Shown: positions 35,420-44,907, numbered from the stretch's first letter. The stretch: DNA of 64,000 nt from Vibrio sp. ED004 (GCF_023206395.1 NZ_CP066149.1:3720001-3784000); one strand, 5' to 3'. The notes: generated by a model not told the origin, from the sequence alone. Numbers and translations are program-made.

Positions 35420-36058
35420 TTGGAAACGAATTTGGATCAGGCACAAGAACAGACACTAAGAACTGAAATCTATTTGGTTCTATCTGCGCTGTTTCGTAGC
35501 GCACCTTCTGAAGAGGTGATCGACTTTCTAAAGACACTAGATATTGAAGCGTCTGAAAGCGCAATGCAGAAAGCTTGGATTGCTATTCAACAAGCAGCAA
35601 CAGAATCAAACCGTGAAGCTCTTGAAGACGAATATCAAGACCTGTTCATCGGTATTGGTCGTGGAGAAGTCGTTCCATTTGGTTCTTGGCATCGCACTGG
35701 CGCCATGATGGAAAAACCATTGGCAGAGATTCGTCATGATTTAGAGCTTTTAGGCATTGAGCGTGATGATCAAGTCAAAGAGCCAGAAGATCACATCGCA
35801 GCATTGTGTGAAGTGATGGCGATGCTAACGGCTGAGGAAGAAGCACTGCAACAGGCGGTATTCAATAAGCACCTTGGCCCTTGGTTTAACTCTTTCACGC
35901 GTCAGCTTGCAGGGGCAGAAAGCGCGAACTTCTACAAATCGGCCGCTCAACTGTGTGAAGCATTCCTAACGTTAGAACAAGTGCGTTTTAGCGTTAATAC
36001 CAAAAGCAGTAAGCACAAATTAAAGATTGATGTGAAAAACGTCACTGATTACGAGTAA
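35420..36058 (+). CDS. TorD/DmsD-family chaperone for the formate dehydrogenase
   Basis: Chaperone of 212 residues for TAT-exported molybdoenzymes. The family motif EYQDLFIGIGRGEVVPFGSWH and the EPEDHIAALCEVMAML region are present. It holds the apo-enzyme during cofactor insertion and proof-reads its signal peptide. Translation starts at a TTG (35420) with TAGGAG six bases upstream; no better ATG exists. It begins nine bases after the polyferredoxin. The client is most likely the alpha subunit or the small TAT protein downstream. Confidence 0.87.
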   Translation: METNLDQAQEQTLRTEIYLVLSALFRSAPSEEVIDFLKTLDIEASESAMQKAWIAIQQAATESNREALEDEYQDLFIGIGRGEVVPFGSWHRTGAMMEKPLAEIRHDLELLGIERDDQVKEPEDHIAALCEVMAMLTAEEEALQQAVFNKHLGPWFNSFTRQLAGAESANFYKSAAQLCEAFLTLEQVRFSVNTKSSKHKLKIDVKNVTDYE

Positions 36059-36133
36059 TCGAGCAGTACGCGATTATATCGATAGAGGGGCATTAAGCCT
36101 CCAAAAAAAGATCTACCGTAAGGTAAGGAAGCA

Positions 36134-36337
36134 ATGATGAAAGATAATAAAGATATAAATACAAGCCGTAGGGACTTACTCAAAGGCTTGACGACTGCAG
36201 CCGTAGCTGGTGCCGTTGTCGCTGGTACAACTAAAGTGGCAACCGCTTCAGAAACTGTTGACATTTCGAAAGAAGACGTGAAGAAGACTGGGTATCGTGA
36301 AACGCAACATATTCGCGATTACTACGACACACTTTAG
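36134..36337 (+). CDS. Small TAT-signal protein of formate dehydrogenase region
   Basis: A 67-residue peptide with a twin-arginine signal (SRRDLLKGLTTAAVAGAVVAG). Only about 25-30 residues remain after cleavage (ETVDISKEDVKKTGYRETQHIRDYYDTL). A family of such formate dehydrogenase region TAT targets always precedes the alpha subunit. It may be a small subunit or export helper. Ribosome site AAGGAAG precedes the ATG, and the alpha gene begins 10 bases after its stop. Confidence 0.85.
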   Translation: MMKDNKDINTSRRDLLKGLTTAAVAGAVVAGTTKVATASETVDISKEDVKKTGYRETQHIRDYYDTL

Positions 36338-36347
36338 GAGATAACGG

Positions 36348-39203
36348 ATGAAACTTGTCAAACGCTCCGATAGTGTGAGCAAAGAAACCAATCAGTTAGG
36401 CGTGTCTCGACGTGCCTTCATGAAAAACACTTCATTAGCTGCTGGTGGCGCAGTGGTAGGCGCAAGTCTATTCGCACCGGGCATGATGAAGAAAGCACAG
36501 GCTAAATCAGTCGATCCAGAAGCGAAAACAGAAGTGAAACGTACTATCTGTTCTCATTGTTCTGTGGGTTGTGGTATCTACGCTGAAGTTCAAAATGGCG
36601 TATGGACAGGTCAAGAGCCTGCATTCGATCACCCATTTAACGCTGGTGGGCACTGTGCGAAAGGTGCTGCACTTCGTGAGCACGGCCACGGTGAACGTCG
36701 TCTTAAGTACCCAATGAAATTGGAAGGCGGTAAGTGGAAGAAGCTTTCTTGGGAACAGGCGATTGAAGAAATCGGTAACAAAGCGCTAGAACTTCGCAAA
36801 GAATCTGGCCCTGATTCAGTTTACTTCCTAGGCAGTGCGAAACACAGCAACGAGCAAGCTTATGCATTCCGTAAGATGGCGTCGCTTTGGGGCACGAACA
36901 ACGTTGACCACCAAGCGCGTATTTGTCACTCAACCACAGTAGCCGGTGTTGCGAACACTTGGGGTTACGGTGCAATGACAAACTCGTTCAATGACATGCA
37001 CAACTGTAAATCGATGCTGTTCATTGGTTCAAACCCTGCAGAAGCTCACCCAGTAGCGATGCAACACATCTTGATCGCGAAAGAGAAGAACAACTGTAAG
37101 ATCGTTGTTGCGGATCCTCGTCGTACGCGTACTGCTGCGAAATCTGATCACTATGTATCACTTCGCCCAGGTTCAGACGTTGCGTTTATCTGGGGTGTGC
37201 TGTGGCATGTCTTTGCTAACAAATGGGAAGACCAAGAATTCATCCGCCAACGTGTATTCGGCATGGAAGAGATCCGTGAAGAAGTCGCGAAGTGGAGCCC
37301 AGCTGAAGTTGAGCGTGTAACAGGCGTAAGCGAACAAGACGTTTACCAAACAGCGAAACTGCTTTCTGAAAACCGTCCGGGTTGTATCGTTTGGTGTATG
37401 GGTGGTACTCAGCACACGACGGGTAACAACAACACACGTGCTTACTGTGTACTTGAGCTTGCGCTAGGTAACATCGGTAAATCAGGCGGCGGTGCAAACA
37501 TCTTCCGTGGTCACGATAACGTACAAGGCGCAACTGACCTTGGCGTACTGTCTGACACACTTCCAGGCTACTACGGCTTGTCTGAAGGTTCTTGGCGTCA
37601 CTGGTCTAAAGTTTGGGACGTAGACTTTGACTGGATCAAAGGCCGTTTCGACGACAACGCATATGGCGGTCAAAAACCAATGAACAGTGCAGGTATCCCT
37701 GTATCTCGTTGGGTTGATGGCGTACTTGAAGACAAAGACAAGATTCGTCAACGCGAAAACATCCGTGCGATGTTCTACTGGGGTCACGCAGTGAACTCTC
37801 AGACTCGTGGTCCTGAAATGAAGAAGGCGATGCAGAAGCTGGATATGATGGTTATTGTTGACCCATACCCAACGGTTGCAGCGGTAATGAACGATCGTAC
37901 TGACGGCGTTTACCTGCTTCCAGCAACGACTCAGTTTGAAACCTACGGCAGTGTAACGGCATCAAACCGTTCTCTACAGTGGCGTGACAAGGTCGTAGAC
38001 CCTCTGTTCGAATCTAAGCCTGACCACGAAATCATGTACCTTCTTTCTAAGAAGCTTGGTTTCTCTGATCAGCTGTTCAAAAACATCCGTGTTGAGAACA
38101 ACCAACCATTGATTGAAGACATTACTCGTGAATTCAACAAAGGTATGTGGACGATCGGCTACACAGGTCAAAGCCCAGAGCGTTTGAAAGAGCACCAACA
38201 AAACTGGCACACGTTCCACAAAACAACGCTTGCTGCAGAAGGCGGCCCAGCGAATGGTGAGACTTACGGTCTGCCTTGGCCATGTTGGGGCAACCCAGAG
38301 ATGAAACACCCAGGCACACATATCCTTTACGATACGTCTAAGCCTGTTGCAGAGGGCGGCGGTAACTTCCGTACTCGTTTCGGTGTTGAGTTTGAAGGTC
38401 AAAGCCTACTGGCTGAAGACAGCTACTCGAAAGGCAGCGAAATCAAAGATGGCTACCCTGAGTTCAGTGACAAACTACTGAAACAACTGGGTTGGTGGGA
38501 TGACCTAACAGCAGAAGAGAAAGCCTCTGCTGAAGGTAAAAACTGGAAGACCGACGTTTCTGGCGGTATTCAACGTGTGGCTATCAAGCACGGTTGTATC
38601 CCGTTTGGTAATGCAAAAGCGCGTGCGATTGTTTGGACATTCCCAGACCGCGTACCACTGCACCGTGAACCGCTTTACACGCCACGTCGCGACCTAGTTG
38701 CTGACTACCCAACGTGGGATGACAAAGAAGCGATTTTCCGTGTACCTACGCTTTACAAGTCGATTCAAGACCAAGACAAATCTGGCGAATACCCGATTAT
38801 TCTGACTTCTGGTCGTCTGGTTGAGTACGAAGGTGGTGGTGAAGAGACACGTTCAAACCCATGGCTAGCTGAGCTTCAACAAGAGATGTTCGTTGAAGTG
38901 AACCCGAAAGACGCGAACGACATCGGCTTTAAAGACGGTGATGATGTTTGGGTTGAGGGGGCTGAGAAGGGCCGTATTAAGGTGAAAGCGATGGTTACAC
39001 GTCGTGTGAAACCGGGGCTGGCGTTCATTCCATTCCACTTCGGTGGTAAGTTCCAAGGCGAAGATTTGCGTTCTAAATACCCAGAAGGCACTGATCCTTA
39101 CGTTATTGGTGAAGCTGCTAACACAGCAACCACTTATGGTTACGACCCTGTCACGTTGATGCAGGAAACGAAAGTAACCCTTTGTAATATTCGTAAAGCG
39201 TAA
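36348..39203 (+). CDS. fdhA: Formate dehydrogenase alpha (catalytic) subunit
   Basis: Periplasmic molybdenum- or tungsten-dependent subunit of 951 residues that oxidises formate to CO2. A twin-arginine signal (SRRAFMKNTSLAAGG, 20-34) is followed by four cysteines binding a 4Fe-4S cluster (C68, C71, C75, C103). The metal ligand is Cys193 in RICHSTTVAG, where E. coli FdnG has selenocysteine, so this is a cysteine-type enzyme with the conserved His next to it. The C-terminal cofactor-binding domain includes TSGRLVEYEGGGEETRSNPWLAELQ. A ribosome site GGAG precedes the ATG. The neighbouring Tup importer makes tungsten plausible as metal. Confidence 0.94.
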   Translation: MKLVKRSDSVSKETNQLGVSRRAFMKNTSLAAGGAVVGASLFAPGMMKKAQAKSVDPEAKTEVKRTICSHCSVGCGIYAEVQNGVWTGQEPAFDHPFNAGGHCAKGAALREHGHGERRLKYPMKLEGGKWKKLSWEQAIEEIGNKALELRKESGPDSVYFLGSAKHSNEQAYAFRKMASLWGTNNVDHQARICHSTTVAGVANTWGYGAMTNSFNDMHNCKSMLFIGSNPAEAHPVAMQHILIAKEKNNCKIVVADPRRTRTAAKSDHYVSLRPGSDVAFIWGVLWHVFANKWEDQEFIRQRVFGMEEIREEVAKWSPAEVERVTGVSEQDVYQTAKLLSENRPGCIVWCMGGTQHTTGNNNTRAYCVLELALGNIGKSGGGANIFRGHDNVQGATDLGVLSDTLPGYYGLSEGSWRHWSKVWDVDFDWIKGRFDDNAYGGQKPMNSAGIPVSRWVDGVLEDKDKIRQRENIRAMFYWGHAVNSQTRGPEMKKAMQKLDMMVIVDPYPTVAAVMNDRTDGVYLLPATTQFETYGSVTASNRSLQWRDKVVDPLFESKPDHEIMYLLSKKLGFSDQLFKNIRVENNQPLIEDITREFNKGMWTIGYTGQSPERLKEHQQNWHTFHKTTLAAEGGPANGETYGLPWPCWGNPEMKHPGTHILYDTSKPVAEGGGNFRTRFGVEFEGQSLLAEDSYSKGSEIKDGYPEFSDKLLKQLGWWDDLTAEEKASAEGKNWKTDVSGGIQRVAIKHGCIPFGNAKARAIVWTFPDRVPLHREPLYTPRRDLVADYPTWDDKEAIFRVPTLYKSIQDQDKSGEYPIILTSGRLVEYEGGGEETRSNPWLAELQQEMFVEVNPKDANDIGFKDGDDVWVEGAEKGRIKVKAMVTRRVKPGLAFIPFHFGGKFQGEDLRSKYPEGTDPYVIGEAANTATTYGYDPVTLMQETKVTLCNIRKA

Positions 39204-39214
39204 GGAGTCTTAAA

Positions 39215-39823
39215 ATGGCTAGAATGAAATTTCTTTGTGACACCAAGCGTTGTATCGAATGTAACGGTTGTGTCACTGCATGTAAGAATGAAAATGATGA
39301 TGCTCTGGAATGGGGTATTCAACGTCGTCGCGTTGTCACACTGAACGATGGCGAACCGGGTGAAAACTCAATCTCAGTAGCGTGTATGCACTGTACTGAT
39401 GCGCCATGTATGGCAGTTTGCCCTGCAGACTGTTTTGAACATACAGAAGACGGCATCGTACTTCACAATAAAGATCTGTGTATCGGTTGTGGTTACTGCT
39501 TGTTTGCTTGTCCGTTTGGCGCACCTCAATTCCCTAAACAGGAAGCGTTTGGTGAGCGCGGTAAGATGGACAAATGTACCTTCTGTGCTGGCGGTCCAGA
39601 GACAGAACCAGGTTCTGTTGAAGAGCGTCAAAAGTACGGTGCGAACCGTATTGCTGAAGGCAAACTGCCGATGTGTGCTTCGCTTTGTTCAACTAAAGCA
39701 CTGCTAGCGGGTGACGCAGAGAAAGTTTCTGATGTTTTCCGTCAGCGTGTTGTTGAACGTGGTGCGAAAGGTGCAGGTTGGACAGACGGCAACGACCTTT
39801 CTTACGATGCGACTAAGAGCTAA
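39215..39823 (+). CDS. fdhB: Formate dehydrogenase beta (iron-sulfur) subunit
   Basis: Electron-transfer subunit of 202 residues, FDH3 type. Four 4Fe-4S cysteine sets are seen: CDTKRCIECNGCVTACK, CMHCTDAPCMAVCP, CIGCGYCLFACP, and CTFC with a later CASLC. It passes electrons from the alpha subunit to cytochrome b. It has no export signal of its own and would be carried across the membrane with the alpha subunit. It starts 11 bases after the alpha stop with AAGGAG upstream. Shorter than FdnH because the C-terminal membrane anchor is missing. Confidence 0.93.
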   Translation: MARMKFLCDTKRCIECNGCVTACKNENDDALEWGIQRRRVVTLNDGEPGENSISVACMHCTDAPCMAVCPADCFEHTEDGIVLHNKDLCIGCGYCLFACPFGAPQFPKQEAFGERGKMDKCTFCAGGPETEPGSVEERQKYGANRIAEGKLPMCASLCSTKALLAGDAEKVSDVFRQRVVERGAKGAGWTDGNDLSYDATKS

Positions 39824-39836
39824 GTAGGAGAGACAT

Positions 39837-40910
39837 ATGCTTACAATGTTTAAGCGTCTCTTCCTTGTTGTGCTGCCGATGTTGGCAGCACTAACAATGC
39901 TTTCTCCTATGAGTCATGCATCTGAGACGAACTCATCACAAACTCAATCGAGCTCTGCTCAACGAGAAATCACACAGCTTGCTGGTGCCGATTTTTGGCG
40001 ACAAGTAAGAAATGGTGAGGAAGGTTACACCACATCTCAATCAGCTGAGCACGGTGTGTTAATCAGTACTCCAGGTCAAACGTGGTACATATTGAAAGAG
40101 AAGTGGATGTCACCAGCCGGTGCTGTCGCTATCTTTGGCAGTATTGCTTTTGTGACTTTGATGTACGTTGTGATTGGCCCGCTAATGCTAAGTGCACCAA
40201 AAACAGGACGTAAGATCAAACGTTGGTCTCGACTTGATCGCGCATTGCACTGGAGCATGGCGTTTACCTTCTTAACACTGGCGTTCAGTGGTTTGATGTT
40301 GGTTTACGGTAAACACTTCTTGAAACCTTATATCCCAACGGATCTATGGGGCTTCATCGTTCTACTGGCTAAGCAATACCATAACTACATCGGCCCGATT
40401 TTCTATGTGCTGTTGATGGCTGTTCTTATCAAGTGGTGGCGCAAGTCTATCTTCAAGATGGTCGATATCCAGTGGTTCATGAAACTGGGTGGTATGGTCG
40501 GGAAACATAAAGGTTCTCACCCATCTGCAGAGTTTTCGAACGCAGGTGAAAAAGCACTGTTCTGGCTATTGATTGTTATGGGTAGTGTGGCTGCGATCAG
40601 TGGCTTGGTTTTAGACTTCCCAATCTTCGGTCAAACGCGTCGAGATATGGAGCTTTCAAACCTAGTCCACATGTTGGCTGCTTTGATCCTTATCTGTGGT
40701 TTCGTGTTCCACATCTACATCGGCTTGTTCGGTATGGAAGGGGCATTAGAAGGCATGGTAACAGGCGAAGTTGATGAGACTTGGGCTAAAGAGCACCATG
40801 ACCTTTGGTACAAAGAAGTGATGGAACAAGAGAAAAACGGCGTTGAACAAAGCGCTAACGCAACAACAGAGAAAACGGAAGGGGTGAATAAGAATGAACA
40901 AACCTCATAA
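39837..40910 (+). CDS. Formate dehydrogenase gamma subunit, cytochrome b556
   Basis: Membrane cytochrome b of 357 residues that passes electrons to quinone. A signal sequence (ends near SHA, residue 29) and a periplasmic stretch precede four haem-bearing membrane helices (about 95-330). Histidines in RALHWSMAF, YHNYIGP, VHMLAAL and FHIYIGL are candidate haem ligands. The N-terminal extension of about 95 residues and an acidic C-terminal tail (EQSANATTEKTEGVN) exceed FdnI length but are usual in this FDH3 family. It overlaps the next gene by 17 bases. Confidence 0.9.
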   Translation: MLTMFKRLFLVVLPMLAALTMLSPMSHASETNSSQTQSSSAQREITQLAGADFWRQVRNGEEGYTTSQSAEHGVLISTPGQTWYILKEKWMSPAGAVAIFGSIAFVTLMYVVIGPLMLSAPKTGRKIKRWSRLDRALHWSMAFTFLTLAFSGLMLVYGKHFLKPYIPTDLWGFIVLLAKQYHNYIGPIFYVLLMAVLIKWWRKSIFKMVDIQWFMKLGGMVGKHKGSHPSAEFSNAGEKALFWLLIVMGSVAAISGLVLDFPIFGQTRRDMELSNLVHMLAALILICGFVFHIYIGLFGMEGALEGMVTGEVDETWAKEHHDLWYKEVMEQEKNGVEQSANATTEKTEGVNKNEQTS

Positions 40911-41310
40911 AGGTATTTGGGTCGCTTACATACTAAGCTACTTTACGCCATTTACTTGCCTTCTCTCTGGTGTGGTTGCCATCATCTACGCGGGCTATCG
41001 TTTAGATAAAGGTGAAGACGGTGAAGTAGTGGATACCCATTACTACGGCCTGATTCGCTCGTTCTTCTTGAACCTGACGTTCTTTGTAGTGCTTATCGTC
41101 ACGGTAGCGACCTCTAATGGCGTGTTAATCGGTGTGAACGATTACTGGTATCAAAACCATATTATCGATGACATCGCTTATTACATCCCGTATGTAGGCA
41201 TGTTATTCGGCGGTGTTGCGATTGTGGTTTGGTTTATCCGCATGTATCAAGGCATGCAGCGTTTAAGTCAAAACCTACCGCAAAACCCGTCGACAGGACC
41301 AAACCTGTAA
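40894..41310 (+). CDS. Small membrane protein, last gene of the formate dehydrogenase operon
   Basis: A 138-residue protein with three to four membrane segments (YILSYFTPFTCLLSGVVAIIYAGYRL; SFFLNLTFFVVLIVTVATSNGVLI; YYIPYVGMLFGGVAIVVWFI). It resembles DUF4870-type or Tic20-like small membrane proteins. The overlap with the gamma gene implies coupling, so it may help assemble or anchor the complex. Tail is rich in Asn, Gln and Pro. No direct function is known to me. Confidence 0.78.
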   Translation: MNKPHKGIWVAYILSYFTPFTCLLSGVVAIIYAGYRLDKGEDGEVVDTHYYGLIRSFFLNLTFFVVLIVTVATSNGVLIGVNDYWYQNHIIDDIAYYIPYVGMLFGGVAIVVWFIRMYQGMQRLSQNLPQNPSTGPNL

Positions 41311-41339
41311 CGCTAATACGTTAACGACATACCTAAAGA

Positions 41340-41376
41340 AAGCCCAGTGATTCATTTCACTGGGCTTTTTGTTTTT
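41340..41376 (+). terminator. Terminator of the formate dehydrogenase operon
   Basis: AAAGCCCAGTGA and TTCACTGGGCTTT form an almost perfect stem, then TTTGTTTTT. Confidence 0.9.
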
Positions 41377-41445
41377 AAGTCTCCGGAACCGTAAATAGTT
41401 GTCAGCCGCTATCTGCATCAGAACCTACTTATTGACCGCTTCAAT

Positions 41446-41518
41446 ATGGTGCAACTCCCTTATTTGGTGCAATTGTCGTTGTGATTTTTTTGGCTTTTAA
41501 GAACCATAAAAGTGCACC
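41446..41518 (+). promoter_or_regulatory. Candidate NtrC half-sites upstream of amtB
   Basis: GGTGCAA occurs at 41448 and 41466 and GTGCACC at 41512, matching halves of the NtrC dyad TGCACCA-N5-TGGTGCA. They lie about 70-140 bases before the amtB sigma-54 promoter. Confidence 0.6.
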
Positions 41519-41587
41519 TAAATATTTAGACTCTAATAATCAATAAGTTAAAAACAAAATCTGTTGCACGAAAATTACCCTTCACAC

Positions 41588-41604
41588 TTGGAACACATCT
41601 TGCG
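41588..41604 (+). promoter_or_regulatory. Candidate sigma-54 promoter for amtB
   Basis: TTGGAACACATCTTGCG has GG (41590-41591) and GC (41602-41603) 10 bases apart. Together with NtrC-like sites this fits nitrogen-limitation control. Start near 41615, 70 bases before the ATG. Confidence 0.75.
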
Positions 41605-41687
41605 TTTACTGTTGAGTCTTTAATTAATTACAACATTGAATCGCACGATATCAGTGCAAATCAGATAAAGCGAAGGAGAATGCTTTA

Positions 41688-42908
41688 ATGAGTGAAACGG
41701 TGACTCAAGTTCATAGTGCAGTACAAACCCTTACCCAAAGTTCAGACACTTTATTCCTATTACTCGGCGCAATCATGGTCTTCCTGATGCACGCTGGCTT
41801 TGCGTTTCTCGAAGTCGGTACCGTGCGAAAGAAGAACCAAGTCAACGCGCTGGTTAAGATCCTTTCCGACTTTGGTGTCTCCGCCATCGCTTACTTCTTT
41901 ATCGGTTATTGGGTTGCTTACGGCGGTCACTTTTTTGCCGACGCTGAAACGCTCTCGCAAGGTAATGGATACGAACTGGTTAAGTTCTTCTTCCTGATGA
42001 CCTTCGCAGCCGCAATTCCTGCGATTGTTTCTGGTGGTATCGCAGAGCGTGCACGTTTCTATCCAATTTTGATTGCGACACTGTTTACGGTCGGTTTCAT
42101 CTACCCATTTTTCGAAGGCATCATTTGGAACGGTAGTTTTGGCTTCCAAGATTGGTTAGAAGGTCAGTTTGGCTATGGGTTCCATGACTTCGCAGGCTCT
42201 GTGGTCGTTCATGGTGTTGGCGGTTGGATTGCATTGGTTGCGGTTTACTTCCTTGGTATGCGTAAAGGTCGCATCCGCGCAGGTAAACACACAAACTTCG
42301 CACCATCGAACATTCCTTTCCTAGCACTAGGTTCTTGGATCTTATGTGTGGGTTGGTTTGGCTTTAACGTGATGTCTGCACAAGCAATCAACGGCATCAG
42401 CGGCCTAGTGGCGATGAACTCACTGATGGCAATGGTTGGCGGTATTCTGGCGGCGCTTGTTGCAGGAAAGAATGACCCAGGCTTTATTCATAATGGTCCT
42501 TTGGCTGGTCTAGTAGCGATTTGTGCAGGTTCAGACTTAATGCACCCATTAGGCGCGTTAGTGACTGGCGGTGCGGCAGGCGCATTGTTTGTTTACCTGT
42601 TCACTTACATGCAAAACAAAACACAGATTGATGATGTATTGGGTGTGTGGCCTCTACACGGCGTATGTGGCGCTTGGGGTGGCATTGCAGCGGGTATCTT
42701 CGGCTCACAAACATTCTGGGGCTTAGGTGGTGTAAGCTTTGCTTCTCAAGTGGTTGGGACACTGGCGGGTATTGCTGTTGCTTTAATTGGCGCTTTGATT
42801 GTTTATGGCATGCTCAGCAAGCTAACAGGCCTACGTTTGAGTGAAGAAGATGAGTTCAACGGTGCGGATCTTTCAATCCATAAGATCTCTTCTATCAACG
42901 AAGACTAA
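41688..42908 (+). CDS. amtB: Ammonium transporter AmtB
   Basis: Inner-membrane ammonium channel of 406 residues with about 11 helices. Signatures include AGFAFLEVGTVRKKN, DFAGSVVVHGVGGWIALV (first pore histidine) and WPLHGVCGAWGGIAAGIF (second pore histidine). It lacks the periplasmic signal-peptide-like N-terminus of E. coli AmtB, starting directly with a helical region. No glnK gene lies beside it, unlike the usual glnK-amtB pair. Ribosome site GAAGGAG is at -11. It is monocistronic, with a terminator after it. Confidence 0.93.
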   Translation: MSETVTQVHSAVQTLTQSSDTLFLLLGAIMVFLMHAGFAFLEVGTVRKKNQVNALVKILSDFGVSAIAYFFIGYWVAYGGHFFADAETLSQGNGYELVKFFFLMTFAAAIPAIVSGGIAERARFYPILIATLFTVGFIYPFFEGIIWNGSFGFQDWLEGQFGYGFHDFAGSVVVHGVGGWIALVAVYFLGMRKGRIRAGKHTNFAPSNIPFLALGSWILCVGWFGFNVMSAQAINGISGLVAMNSLMAMVGGILAALVAGKNDPGFIHNGPLAGLVAICAGSDLMHPLGALVTGGAAGALFVYLFTYMQNKTQIDDVLGVWPLHGVCGAWGGIAAGIFGSQTFWGLGGVSFASQVVGTLAGIAVALIGALIVYGMLSKLTGLRLSEEDEFNGADLSIHKISSINED

Positions 42909-42964
42909 TATCGTTCACTTGATGAGTTAAAGCTCATCAAGTACATAACAGTTAAACAAAACTA

Positions 42965-42987
42965 AGCGGCTTCGGTCGCTTTTTTTG
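42965..42987 (+). terminator. Terminator of amtB with UUCG tetraloop
   Basis: AGCGGC-TTCG-GTCGCT forms a six-pair stem (one G-U pair) capped by the very stable UUCG loop, followed by seven T's. Confidence 0.8.
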
Positions 42988-43165
42988 TTTCTGTCAAAAG
43001 TAAAACTGAGAGTTTGAGTAAGAACGGTCACAGCTATCAAGCGAGTTATGTCACAAATAGCCAATGAATTCAGTTGCCTAAGACTATGGTCTAATCCCTA
43101 AAACTATTGTTGGAATTTGAACAGTGCTAAGCTGTTACAAAGTGACATATCTAAAAGGACGTTAT

Positions 43166-43900
43166 ATGCATTTCCCATATCGAAATATCGTAATTCTTAC
43201 TGGCGCTGGTATCTCTGCAGAGTCGGGGATTCAAACATTCCGAGCACAAGACGGATTATGGGAAAACCATAAAATCGAAGATGTCGCGACACCTGAAGGC
43301 TTTGCAAAAGATCCTGATTTGGTACAAGCGTTTTACAACAAGCGTCGTCACGGCCTGCAAAGCGAGAACATTCAGCCAAATTCAGCCCACAAGGCGCTAG
43401 GAGAGCTTGAAGACAAGCTTGATGGCAAAGTTACCATCATTACTCAAAACATCGACAACCTGCATGAGAGAGGCGGTAGCAACAATATCATCCACATGCA
43501 TGGTGAACTGCTTAAAGCACGTTGTAGCGAGTCGAATCAGGTTATCGACCATAAAGAGAACATCGAGACAGGCGAGCTTTGCCACTGTTGTCAGATTCCC
43601 GCGCAAATGCGGCCACACATTGTTTGGTTTGGTGAAATGCCACTGAGAATGGGCGATATTTATTCCGCACTAGAAGAGGCCGATCTGTTTATCTCAATCG
43701 GTACATCAGGCGTGGTGTATCCAGCAGCTGGGTTTGTGCATGACGCGAAAATGCATGGCGCACATACGATAGAAATCAACCTTGAGCCAAGCGCGGTAGA
43801 GAGCGAATTTGAAGAGAAGCGTTACGGTAAAGCGAGCATCGAAGTACCCAAGCTAGTCGGTGAGCTTCTTTGTAGTGAGAAAGGATCGTTAACGGCTTAA
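43166..43900 (+). CDS. cobB: NAD-dependent protein deacylase CobB (Sir2 family)
   Basis: Removes acetyl or succinyl groups from lysines, using NAD+. The protein is 244 residues. The NAD site [27 protein letters not shown], and the catalytic histidine in HMHGEL are intact. Zinc cysteines are C in KARCSES and the later CHCC. I chose the ATG at 43166 with AAGGAC eight bases upstream; an earlier in-frame start adds 14 residues without family similarity. Bacterial CobB activates acetyl-CoA synthetase and other metabolic enzymes. Confidence 0.93.
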   Translation: MHFPYRNIVILTGAGISAESGIQTFRAQDGLWENHKIEDVATPEGFAKDPDLVQAFYNKRRHGLQSENIQPNSAHKALGELEDKLDGKVTIITQNIDNLHERGGSNNIIHMHGELLKARCSESNQVIDHKENIETGELCHCCQIPAQMRPHIVWFGEMPLRMGDIYSALEEADLFISIGTSGVVYPAAGFVHDAKMHGAHTIEINLEPSAVESEFEEKRYGKASIEVPKLVGELLCSEKGSLTA

Positions 43901-44021
43901 TAAAGGTATTCGTCTCTAAAAAGTAACAGCAACGAAAAGCAAATACGTATCTAATGGCCACTCAGCACGTTAGATAAGTGTTTACTTTTTTGTTCGTGAA
44001 GCCATTTTTTATTTAAGAGAT

Positions 44022-44810
44022 TTAAGAACCTGTTGGAATAGAACGCTGCGCTTTTTTCATTTCATACATCGCCTTATCTGATTTATCCAGCGCCTGTTGA
44101 AAGTTCTCCTGACAAGTAACTTCTATGCCGTAAGAGAAAGAAATATTTTCACCATGGAGTAGGTTGCTGACTTGGCTGACGAATTCACCACCACGACCTA
44201 GTTGTGCCGTCGCAACAAACTCGTCACCACCGACACGGAACACCATTTCATCTTCTAATACTGATTGGCTTAAGGCTTGAGAAAAGCGAACGATCATCAG
44301 ATCTCCAACTTTATGGCCTTTGCGGTCATTCACCGTTTTTAAGCCGTCTAAGTCGAAATAGATAAGCTCGAATTCTTTGAGTTTGATGGCATCGAACTTC
44401 TTACGGTTGTACAAACCTGTTAGCTCATCTTGCTTACTTTGATCTTTCAGTTGAGTCGTAAGTTCGATAATACCGTAGGCGATAAGTAGAAAAGCGATCT
44501 GCAGTAAACCATCTTCAAGAAAGGTATCGAGCAATTCATTTCTGTCTGCCCATTCATCGAGATGTTTCAGCTCTGTGGTCACATCATAGAATAGATTGAA
44601 TATAAGAAGCAGCGCGCCGCAGCGAAGGATTTTATGAGGGCGAATAGCGTGACGAGCAACGTAGTAGATATACACGGTGATCACCAGCGTGTTCGTTTCG
44701 AAAAACAGGTCGTAATTAGAGTCTATATGGATGAATGAACTCAGGCCAAGCATCAAGAATGACGCAAGCAGCATTAGAGTCACAACCAATAGTATAGGGT
44801 TCGCTGGCAT
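44022..44810 (-). CDS. Membrane-bound GGDEF diguanylate cyclase
   Basis: Protein of about 262 residues. Four to five membrane helices (1-125) precede a compact GGDEF domain. The active-site motif is VGGDEF, with DELTGLYNR and FDLDGLKTVNDRKGHKVGD also present, so catalysis is likely. The inhibitory RxxD motif is absent (LEDE at that place). The start is either ATG 44810 or GTG 44822, both with GGAG upstream; I prefer ATG. It is monocistronic and converges on cobB. The membrane part has no named sensor fold. Confidence 0.88.
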   Translation of the reverse strand: MPANPILLVVTLMLLASFLMLGLSSFIHIDSNYDLFFETNTLVITVYIYYVARHAIRPHKILRCGALLLIFNLFYDVTTELKHLDEWADRNELLDTFLEDGLLQIAFLLIAYGIIELTTQLKDQSKQDELTGLYNRKKFDAIKLKEFELIYFDLDGLKTVNDRKGHKVGDLMIVRFSQALSQSVLEDEMVFRVGGDEFVATAQLGRGGEFVSQVSNLLHGENISFSYGIEVTCQENFQQALDKSDKAMYEMKKAQRSIPTGS

Positions 44811-44864
44811 ATTATAACGCACTCCATATTGTTTAATGCCATCGTATATAAAGTATATGATAAA

Positions 44865-44890
44865 AATAAAGCGGCTTACGCCGCTTTATT
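44865..44890 (-). terminator. Terminator of the pot operon (after potD1)
   Basis: AATAAAGCGGC and GCCGCTTTATT form a perfect 11-bp stem with loop GTAA on the minus strand, followed by TTTAT. Confidence 0.9.
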
Positions 44891-44907
44891 AACCTGTCAG
44901 TAACAAT

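Noticed and set aside
36934..36936. Selenocysteine codon in formate dehydrogenase
   Set aside because: The metal-ligand codon is TGT (cysteine), not TGA; no Sec insertion is needed.
37173..38402. Long minus-strand frames inside the formate dehydrogenase alpha gene
   Set aside because: They are shadow frames of a strongly codon-biased gene, without ribosome sites or recognisable protein features.
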